A stretch of 64,000 bases of DNA from Leptospira wolffii serovar Khorat str. Khorat-H2. Its GTDB lineage: Bacteria; Spirochaetota; Leptospiria; Leptospirales; Leptospiraceae. The notes under the pieces are model-generated. The model searched no databases. It saw only the letters and a list, made by a program, of their open reading frames with translations, and was not told the DNA's origin. The stretch covers positions 744,001-808,000 of the forward strand of contig NZ_AKWX02000007.1 of assembly GCF_000306115.2 (NCBI RefSeq). The letters are read 5' to 3'. The position numbers and the translations under genes are program-made. The stretch's first letter is position 1. Each line of letters starts with the position of its first letter. This document shows, piece after piece, positions 51,104 through 58,588 of the stretch.

Positions 51104-51284
51104 AATCCAAGGAATCTATTATAAGAATGGAAAACCGCAACATGCGGTGGATCGGATCACTATGAGCACAAATTATTTCGATCTGCTCCTTAAAATCGGA
51201 GGAATCTCGAACGAGTACTCGGATAGTTATTCCTCCATCAAGGTGCCCGATCTTCTTTTGGAAGAAATCCATATCGCCGGTTGA
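51104..51284 (+). pseudogene. pmbA 3' fragment (truncated copy)
   Basis: Repeats the last 181 bases of pmbA (49111-49291) with four transitions; three are silent and one gives Asn to Ser. It is in frame to its own TGA but has no start, and is fused directly to the alpha-2-macroglobulin fragment. The fusion point sits at a short shared ATCCAA present in both parents. Confidence 0.94.
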
Positions 51285-51390
51285 CCTTCCATCTTCTTGT
51301 GCCTGAGAGTAGGAATGAATCGAGCATTAACGAAGCCGATTCATTCTTTTGGCCTTTGGTAATAGAGGACAGCTAAAGTGGAATATTGAA

Positions 51391-52821
51391 ATGGAAATTC
51401 TTAAACCGAGCGATTCTATAGAGAAGAATGTCGGAAGGCTCCTACCGTTTCTTTGCTTTTTATTGGTCGTTACATTCGTTTTTCTAATCGCTTTCGATGT
51501 TCAATTTCCCACCCTGAATATTGAGAAGAATGAACATTCGCCTAAACCGACTTTGCTCCTTCCTGCCGTCGGTTTAATCATTTCTGTCCAGATTTTGTTA
51601 GGCTTTCTGGCTTTGAGAAGAATACGCCTTGCGGATGCAACCGAGAAAATTGGCAGCTTTGAAAAATATTATAATATATTAAGTTACTGTTTGATGCTCC
51701 TAGGCTATGTCTTCTCGTTTTATCGGGGTTTTCGGATGCCCAATCTTTGGTCGATGGGTTATTTTGTTCCAGGATATTGGGATGGAATTTATAGACGTGC
51801 CTTGGCGGGAACTTTTCTTTCATTGTTCGGAGATCTTAGATTCGATTATTATTTTATCGTGTCAATTCAAGCGGCGATCTTCCTGGCTTTCCATGCGATT
51901 CTTTTGCGGGAAATGATTCGCTCTAATTTTGCCATTCGATTTGTATTCGCGTTCTTTTTGCTTTCGCCGGCCGGAGGCTACTGGTTCCACGAGATCGGGT
52001 ATATCGATCAGCTGCTCTTTTTGATTTTATTTATTTGTATTTTATCTAAGAACTCGTTTGTGCCAGGATTCCTGGTCGGCGTTTCTCCTCTTTTTCACGA
52101 ACAAGCACTTCTTATTATTCTGCCGGTCTATTTACTTTCCCTATACTTCAAGGAAAACGGTTTTTCTAAGTGGTGGTTTCTTCCCTTTATTCTTGCATTC
52201 GTTTCCTTTTTTATTTGTTTGTCTGTTCCTATCGTCGGATTATCTCTAGCAGAATTCTTTAATAGTTGGAAGTTGCACGCAAATTATTTTCCTCGTCTCG
52301 ATTATGTGAACGATGCGCTCATCGCAAAAACAACAAGATTTATGGCGATGCATTATGCGGAAGACCAGATCCCGATTTTGGTTCTTACTGTGATTGTTGG
52401 CATATTTGCTTCCTGGACCGCGGCTCTAAACAACTCTGCGAAAACTCGGAATACTCTTTTCGGCTTAGGAGTTATCTGTTTTCTTTCTCCCTTGCTTTTG
52501 GGATTGGTAGGTTGGGATACGAGTCGGTGGATTTTTCTATCTTTAGTGAGTAGTCTTTTCATTTTTTATTTGGGGCGAGATAGCTTAAAAGGGAATTTAT
52601 TCTATGGAAGTATATTCGCCCTTGTTTTACTGACCGCCGTCGGAAATCTGCGCTATTTCGACGGTTATCGACCGAGGAAGGTGTCTATTAATTCAGTGCA
52701 ACAATTTATAGAATCCGGCTTTATCCAAGAATCGACAAGAATTCCGAAGCTTTATGTTTTAGGATCAATCACACTATATCCTTTGCAAAGACAACAGAAG
52801 ATTGACTTTGTCTTTCTTTAA
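51391..52821 (+). CDS. Multi-pass membrane protein X2 (paralog 2)
   Basis: A 476-residue polytopic membrane protein, paralog of the one at 49377-50747. Identity is about 75% over the best 60-residue block (GYVFSFYRGFRMPNLW onward), about 55% over the next 60 and lower at both ends, so roughly half overall. The same conserved blocks are present: DGIYRRALAGTF, LLSPAGGYWFHEIGYIDQ, SPLFHEQAL and GWDTSRWIFLSL. The C-terminus is some 20 residues longer. ATG 51391 is preferred; a TTG 14 codons earlier (51349) is possible, and neither has a good ribosome site. AT-rich like X1. Confidence 0.8.
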   Translation: MEILKPSDSIEKNVGRLLPFLCFLLVVTFVFLIAFDVQFPTLNIEKNEHSPKPTLLLPAVGLIISVQILLGFLALRRIRLADATEKIGSFEKYYNILSYCLMLLGYVFSFYRGFRMPNLWSMGYFVPGYWDGIYRRALAGTFLSLFGDLRFDYYFIVSIQAAIFLAFHAILLREMIRSNFAIRFVFAFFLLSPAGGYWFHEIGYIDQLLFLILFICILSKNSFVPGFLVGVSPLFHEQALLIILPVYLLSLYFKENGFSKWWFLPFILAFVSFFICLSVPIVGLSLAEFFNSWKLHANYFPRLDYVNDALIAKTTRFMAMHYAEDQIPILVLTVIVGIFASWTAALNNSAKTRNTLFGLGVICFLSPLLLGLVGWDTSRWIFLSLVSSLFIFYLGRDSLKGNLFYGSIFALVLLTAVGNLRYFDGYRPRKVSINSVQQFIESGFIQESTRIPKLYVLGSITLYPLQRQQKIDFVFL

Positions 52822-52830
52822 GACCGAAAT

Positions 52831-52846
52831 TTCTTGCTTGCAAGAA
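52831..52846. repeat. Inverted repeat upstream of the alpha-2-macroglobulin gene
   Basis: TTCTTG-CTTG-CAAGAA between the X2 stop (52821) and the TTG start of the next gene (52895). There is no T-run after it on the plus strand, so it is not a standard terminator; an operator or recombination boundary is possible. Confidence 0.5.
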
Positions 52847-52851
52847 CCTTA

Positions 52852-53209
52852 GCGATTCGGAAAAAAGAATGCATTCTTTTCAAAGGGTGTACCTTTGCGC
52901 TTCTCATTTCTTCGTTTTTTCCCTCTATTCATTTTTTGTTTTTTTCTGACCTCCGTTTCCGGCCAAGGAGGGAAGGTCCAATTCTCCTTTTCCCCACAGG
53001 GAGAGATCAAAAAGGTCGGTCAGGTTCAGGTCTTGTTTAGGGAACCTATGGTTCCCTTGGGAGATCCGAAAAGAGCTGTCTCTCCTTTTACGATCGATTG
53101 TCCCGTCCAAGGAGAAGAAAGATGGGTAACGGAGACGGATTGGGTATACGAATTTTCCTCTCCTTTGGAGGGAGGAGTCTCTTGCAAATTCACTACGAAA
53201 GCGATTCGG
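52852..53209. repeat. Pair of GCGATTCGG direct repeats (52852-52860 and 53201-53209)
   Basis: Nine-base direct repeats 349 bases apart in the intact locus. The scar copy keeps one degenerate version (GCGATTTAG, 50832-50840) and lacks exactly the interval between them, as expected for deletion by slippage or recombination at short repeats. Confidence 0.8.
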
Positions 53210-56200
53210 TCTCTGGCGGGGAATACCTTAACTCCGGGTGTGGCTTATTCTTTTCATACGGGAGGGCCCTTGGTTTCCCGGATGGCTCCGTATTATTATA
53301 GCCCTATCTCGGAAGATCAGATTTTTGTTTTGGAATTCGACACGGAACCTAAGCTTTCCGACGTATCCGAGAAGATCTGGTTCGCTTTGGAAGGATTGGG
53401 GAATAAAATTCCTGTCCGACTCTTGCAGGGTAAGGATCGGGAAAAGATACTGAACATTTCCGGCTTCGATACAGGATCCAAAAAGACGATCGTATTCGCA
53501 TCGAGGCAAATATTTCCCGCTAATTCCAAACTGAGACTGATCGTCGAGAAGGGATTTCGTTCCGCTTCGGGCGTAGCAAGTTCCTCGGATTGGGCCCAGA
53601 ATTTCGACGTTCGAGCCGCATTTACAGCTTCCTTAAATTGCGAAAGAGTGCAAGCCAATTCAGGATGTACTCCTGTCTCGCCGGTGAATGTTCAATTCTC
53701 CGCGCCGGTTTCTAAAGTTTGGAAGAATCAGATCCATTTAAAGACTACCGACGGCAAAGTGATTCCGGTGGCAAAGAACCAATCGGATAGTGAAGAGGAA
53801 AATTCCTTCTATTCTCTTTCTTTCTCATCTCCTTTGCCTCCTAACGCCGAATTGCAGTTGGTTCTGCCGAAAGGAATCGTGGACGATATGGGAAGGCCTC
53901 TCCAAAATTTCGCCTCTTTCCCCTTGCCGTTTAAAACGGAGGACTTTCCACCTTTGGCTAAATTTTCCTCCGATTTCGGAGTCTTAGAAAAATTTCCGGA
54001 AGCTCTATTGCCTGTAACCGTTCGGAACATAGAAGCGCCCGTCTTCGCGCAACATCTGAATCCTCTTTCTCCCGAAGGAGAAGGGGAACTCATTCATGAG
54101 CAATGGGGAAAATTGAGCTCCAAAGGAAAGGAATTCCTAGGAAACGTTTTCGGTAAGGATGAGGAAAAGAAACCTAGCGGCGGAAAACCCTTGCAGGCTC
54201 AGTCGATCGTCATAGGTCCTTCCGATGTGAAGAATCTGATGCACTGGTACAGAAAAGGAAGAGAATACGATCATGAAAAATCCGTTTTCGAATCCTTGGA
54301 TCAGAAAAAGCTTAAGTTCGGGATTCCGAGCCCGAACGGTCAGAAAAGATTCGAGGTAATCGGAATCCCTCTCAAAAAAAGCGGTTTGCACATCGTGGAG
54401 ATTGAAAGCCCGATTCTCGGAGAATCTCTACATGAGAATAAAAAGCCGTATTATGTTCGCACTGCTGCTTTAGTTACGAACTTAAGCCTTCATTTTAAAT
54501 GGGGAAAGTCTTCTTCGTTGGTTTGGGCTACGTCTCTGGACAAGGGTCTTCCTATGGAAGGTGTGGAAATAGGGATATACGATTGCAACGCGAATCTGAT
54601 TTACCAAGGAACTACTGATTCCTCAGGTCTTTTTTCTTTTTCCAATAAAAACAACGGTGCGGAGGACAAGACCTGCTCCAATTCTCCGTTTTATAGCGGT
54701 CTATTTTTAGTAGGGAAAAAAGGAGACGATTTCACTTTCCTGCATTCGAGTTGGCAGGACGGAATCGAAACTTGGAGATACAATCTAAGCGGTGGATCCT
54801 ACGACGGGGATTACCGTTATAAAACGGTGCTGGACCGACCTCTTTTCCGAGAAGGGGAAACGGTGCATATGAATCATATCGTTCGTAAAACCGACCCCTT
54901 CGGCTTCGAATATCCTAAAAACCCAGAGATTCCGACCGCGGTAATCGTGCAACACGAGGCCAGCGGTCAGAAATTCGAGATTCCGGTGCGCTGGTCCTCT
55001 TCTTTCACAGGAGAAACCGAGTTCCCCATTCCTAAAGACGTTATCTTGGGAGAATATTCGGTTTATCTAAAGCTTCCGCAAGATCGAACTGTGCAATCCG
55101 GAAGATTTACGGTGGCTCAGTTTCGTCTGCCTCTATTGAAAGGAGAATTGCAGGCGGACTCGGCAAAATTGGTCTCTCCGAAAGAAGTGCCTATCTCCGG
55201 ATCGATCAGTTATCTCTCGGGTGGAAAGGCGGGATTATTACCGATCACCCTTCGTTCCTCTCTTCGAAATATAGGCGGGGCAAAATTCGCTTCTTACCCC
55301 GAATTTGAATTTTCGAACGGCACAGCGGTCAGCGCTTTTTCCCGCTACGACTACGGAGATGTAGAAGAGGGAACGGCCGCTTCTTCTCGTCAAGAATTCG
55401 GACAGATCAAAACTAAGACGGATGAGAATGGATTCTTATCCGAAAAAGTTTCCATTCCTAGGAAACTCGACGGAGTCCATTCTTTGGAAATGGAGATGGA
55501 ATGGAAAGATCCTAATGGAGAAATCCAGACTGTAGGAAGATCCTTTCGTCTGCTTCCTTCTTCTTACCTGGTCGCTATCCAAAATGACGGATGGGTGGCT
55601 GTGAAAAATAAGATACGTTCCAAAGTGATCGTAGTGGATTCTTCCGGTTCTCCTGTTTCGGGAAAATCTGTGAAGGTGAAAGGTTGGGGAGTTCGATACA
55701 TCTCGCATCGTAAAAGGATCGTGGGCGGATATTATGCTTACGATCATCGCTTGGAAAAGAAGGATTTGGGAGAAGTATGTTCCGGAAGCACGGACTCTCT
55801 GGGAAGATTGGATTGTCAAGGAGCCGTTTCCCAAGCGGGTCAGATTTATCTGGAGGCCAGGGTAGAAGGCGAGGAATCCTATGCTCATACCTCCGTTTGG
55901 GTGGTGAATGAAAAGGATCTTTGGTTCGGATCCACCGATCACGATCGAATGGACCTGATTCCGGAAAAGAAAAAATACGAGCCGGGAGACACCGCTAAAT
56001 TCCAAGTTAGGATGCCTTTCAAGGCCGCTACAGCGCTTGTGACCGTGGAGAGGGAGGGAGTATTTCGCTCCTTCATACGGAATCTGAGCGGGAATGAGCC
56101 GGTAGTCGAAATTCCATTAGAGAAACATTATGGACCGAACGTTTTCGTCTCCGTACTTGCTGTGCGAGGAAGAGTCGAAGCGCCTAAGCCCACCGCCTTG

Positions 56201-58579
56201 ATCGATTTGGCCAAGCCCGCTTTCAGATTGGGATTTGCGGAAATACAGGTGGGTTGGAAACCCTATGAATTGGATCTAAAGGTTTCTTCCGACAAGCAGG
56301 AATATAGGCCTAGAGAAAAGGCGAGGGTCAAAATCAAGCTTTCCGAAACGGATAGAGCGAATTGGAAGGGAGCTAAAATCACTATCGCGGCGGTGGATGA
56401 AAGTCTATTAGAACTAAAGCAAAATCTATCTTGGGATCTACTTTCTGCGATGATGGGACCGAGAGGGCTCTCCGTCCGAACTTCGACGGCTCAAATGTTC
56501 GTGGTCGGAAGAAGGCATTTCGGTTTGAAAAGCCTTCCCCCAGGAGGAGGTGGTGGTCAGTCCTCCACAAGGGAACTTTTCGACACGTTACTTTTTTGGA
56601 AAACGGATTTGGAACCGAATTCCGACGGAGAATTGGATTTGGAGATTCCTCTCAACGATTCTTTGACTTCTTTCCGGATCGTAGCGATCGGACTTAGCGG
56701 AGAAAATCGATTCGGTTCCGCCTCCACAAGTATCAGGTCATCCAAAGAAATTTTGGCTTACGCCAGCGCTTCTCCTTTCGTTCGGGAAAGCGATCGTATC
56801 CAAGCAGGGGTTTCTCTAAAGAACACTACTACCAAGCCCATATCGATAGATGTTTCCGCGGATACGAACCCGAATCTTGGATTACAAAAAAAGAATATTA
56901 CTCTCGGTCCAAACGCTTCCGGAGTCGTTTTATGGGATTTCGAGGTGCCCAAGAATCTAACTTCCGTTCGTTACGAATTCCAAACGACTGCGGACTCGAT
57001 CGGTTTTAAGGATAAGTTCGTATTCCAACAAAAGGTGGAGGGTTCCGTTCCCTTGCAAACTTTACAGGCGAATTTCTACCAACTCAAACCGAATGCGGAA
57101 ATTCCTTTGGAGGAACCGGCGGACGCCGAGCCGAATCGAGGTAAGGTGGACGTTTCCCTAGCTCCGAGCCTGGTCTCCGGACCACTGGAGGGTATTAAGG
57201 GTTATATGTCCGCTTATCCTTATGATTGCTTGGAGCAGAAGCTCTCTCGTGCAGTTTCCTTGAACGATCCGGGACTATGGAAGGAAACGGTCGGCAAATT
57301 ACCCAAGTATTTGGATTCGGACGGTCTCTTGCGTTTTTTCCCGGATTCTTATTCATACGGTAGCGTGGCACTTACGTCATACGCACTTTTATTGGCTTCT
57401 GAAGCGAAATGGGAGATTCCGGAGAAACCGAAGCAGGCTATGATAGGAGCGCTGAACCGTTTCATAGACGGAACATTATATCGATCCTCTCCCTTGGTGT
57501 CCACGGATACCATGCTTCGAAAAATCACCGCCTTGGAGGCCGTTTCCAAATACGGATCCGTAGAATCCTCCAAGATACGAGCCGTGCAAACGGATCCAAA
57601 CCGACTCCCCGTGGAATCCTTGATTTCTCTTAGAAATCTATATAGGCAAACGAACTGGGATTCCGGTCAGAGAAAGAAATTGGACGAAGTTCTCCGTTCA
57701 AAATTAAGAATACAGGGAAGTTCCTACGAACTCTCCGGAGACGGATCCTATTTATGGTGGCTATTGTCCTCACGTGACACCGCTTCCGCGCGACTCTTAA
57801 ATTCCATCATGGAGGACGGAACGTGGAAAGAGGAGACTCCTAAACTCTTACGAGGGCTTCTAAACCAATCCACTAGAGGTAAATTCGATTTAACCACGGC
57901 AAACGCTTTCGCAAGTATCGCCTTGAGAAGATACGGAAATATTTTCGAATCGGGAGAAGTTTCCGGGACTGCAAAACTGAAACTGGATTCTCAATCCGGA
58001 CAGTTCGATTGGAAGAATAAGGAAGGAACGGTAAGTTTCGAATTTCCAAAAGGTAAATCCAAATTGGAAGTAAAGCAAGAAGGCAGCGGGGAACCTTATG
58101 CTTATGTGAAAACGATCTCGGCCATTCCTCTGAAAAAGCCGATTTATAGCGGATTGAGATTGGAAAAAGAAATTTTGGACCAAGACGGAAAACCGAAAAC
58201 TAGCTTTAAAGAAGGGGATATCGTTCGAGTTCGATTAAAAATCAAATCCGAATTCTCCATATCTTGGTTGGTTCTAAAGGATCCGGTGCCCGGGGGCGCT
58301 ACCATTTTAGGTTCCGGATTGGGACGGGATTCTTCCTTACTTTCGGAAACTGTAAAACAGAATTACTGGGATAGCCCTAGTTTTGTGGAAAGGAAATTCG
58401 AAGGGATGACCGCATATTACGAGTATTTCTTTCCCGGAGAAACGAGTTTCGAGTATATGTATCGGATCAATTCTCCCGGGAAATTCAATCTACCACCGAC
58501 TAGATTGGAGGCGATGTACCAGCCGGAATTATTCTCCGTTATCCCGAATACGGACCAGGTAGTTTCTCCTACGAAATAG
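52895..58579 (+). CDS. Alpha-2-macroglobulin family protein (YfhM-like)
   Basis: A 1,894-residue exported protein, thought in other bacteria to trap proteases in the periplasm and shield the cell wall. TTG start with AAAGG eight bases before; N-terminal signal peptide (LFIFCFFLTSVSG). Several MG-type beta-sandwich domains precede the bait region and the ITIAAVDESLL...DTLLFWKTDL block typical of the family. The thioester motif is intact: C1445-L-E-Q1448 in YPYDCLEQ, within the helical barrel domain. No clear lipobox, unlike E. coli YfhM. pbpC follows after nine bases, the usual pairing. A decayed copy of its 5' part lies at 50809-51103. Confidence 0.93.
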   Translation: MRFSFLRFFPLFIFCFFLTSVSGQGGKVQFSFSPQGEIKKVGQVQVLFREPMVPLGDPKRAVSPFTIDCPVQGEERWVTETDWVYEFSSPLEGGVSCKFTTKAIRSLAGNTLTPGVAYSFHTGGPLVSRMAPYYYSPISEDQIFVLEFDTEPKLSDVSEKIWFALEGLGNKIPVRLLQGKDREKILNISGFDTGSKKTIVFASRQIFPANSKLRLIVEKGFRSASGVASSSDWAQNFDVRAAFTASLNCERVQANSGCTPVSPVNVQFSAPVSKVWKNQIHLKTTDGKVIPVAKNQSDSEEENSFYSLSFSSPLPPNAELQLVLPKGIVDDMGRPLQNFASFPLPFKTEDFPPLAKFSSDFGVLEKFPEALLPVTVRNIEAPVFAQHLNPLSPEGEGELIHEQWGKLSSKGKEFLGNVFGKDEEKKPSGGKPLQAQSIVIGPSDVKNLMHWYRKGREYDHEKSVFESLDQKKLKFGIPSPNGQKRFEVIGIPLKKSGLHIVEIESPILGESLHENKKPYYVRTAALVTNLSLHFKWGKSSSLVWATSLDKGLPMEGVEIGIYDCNANLIYQGTTDSSGLFSFSNKNNGAEDKTCSNSPFYSGLFLVGKKGDDFTFLHSSWQDGIETWRYNLSGGSYDGDYRYKTVLDRPLFREGETVHMNHIVRKTDPFGFEYPKNPEIPTAVIVQHEASGQKFEIPVRWSSSFTGETEFPIPKDVILGEYSVYLKLPQDRTVQSGRFTVAQFRLPLLKGELQADSAKLVSPKEVPISGSISYLSGGKAGLLPITLRSSLRNIGGAKFASYPEFEFSNGTAVSAFSRYDYGDVEEGTAASSRQEFGQIKTKTDENGFLSEKVSIPRKLDGVHSLEMEMEWKDPNGEIQTVGRSFRLLPSSYLVAIQNDGWVAVKNKIRSKVIVVDSSGSPVSGKSVKVKGWGVRYISHRKRIVGGYYAYDHRLEKKDLGEVCSGSTDSLGRLDCQGAVSQAGQIYLEARVEGEESYAHTSVWVVNEKDLWFGSTDHDRMDLIPEKKKYEPGDTAKFQVRMPFKAATALVTVEREGVFRSFIRNLSGNEPVVEIPLEKHYGPNVFVSVLAVRGRVEAPKPTALIDLAKPAFRLGFAEIQVGWKPYELDLKVSSDKQEYRPREKARVKIKLSETDRANWKGAKITIAAVDESLLELKQNLSWDLLSAMMGPRGLSVRTSTAQMFVVGRRHFGLKSLPPGGGGGQSSTRELFDTLLFWKTDLEPNSDGELDLEIPLNDSLTSFRIVAIGLSGENRFGSASTSIRSSKEILAYASASPFVRESDRIQAGVSLKNTTTKPISIDVSADTNPNLGLQKKNITLGPNASGVVLWDFEVPKNLTSVRYEFQTTADSIGFKDKFVFQQKVEGSVPLQTLQANFYQLKPNAEIPLEEPADAEPNRGKVDVSLAPSLVSGPLEGIKGYMSAYPYDCLEQKLSRAVSLNDPGLWKETVGKLPKYLDSDGLLRFFPDSYSYGSVALTSYALLLASEAKWEIPEKPKQAMIGALNRFIDGTLYRSSPLVSTDTMLRKITALEAVSKYGSVESSKIRAVQTDPNRLPVESLISLRNLYRQTNWDSGQRKKLDEVLRSKLRIQGSSYELSGDGSYLWWLLSSRDTASARLLNSIMEDGTWKEETPKLLRGLLNQSTRGKFDLTTANAFASIALRRYGNIFESGEVSGTAKLKLDSQSGQFDWKNKEGTVSFEFPKGKSKLEVKQEGSGEPYAYVKTISAIPLKKPIYSGLRLEKEILDQDGKPKTSFKEGDIVRVRLKIKSEFSISWLVLKDPVPGGATILGSGLGRDSSLLSETVKQNYWDSPSFVERKFEGMTAYYEYFFPGETSFEYMYRINSPGKFNLPPTRLEAMYQPELFSVIPNTDQVVSPTK

Positions 58580-58588
58580 TGAGAGAAT

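Noticed and set aside
50792..51165. Small reading frames of 68-96 residues between X1 and X2
   Set aside because: They are remnants of the alpha-2-macroglobulin fragment read across a frameshift and into pmbA sequence; no proper start or ribosome site.
49377..52821. Mobile element or integron cassette as the source of X1/X2
   Set aside because: No transposase, integrase, terminal inverted repeats or target-site duplications were found; the flanking repeats are gene fragments consistent with unequal joining.
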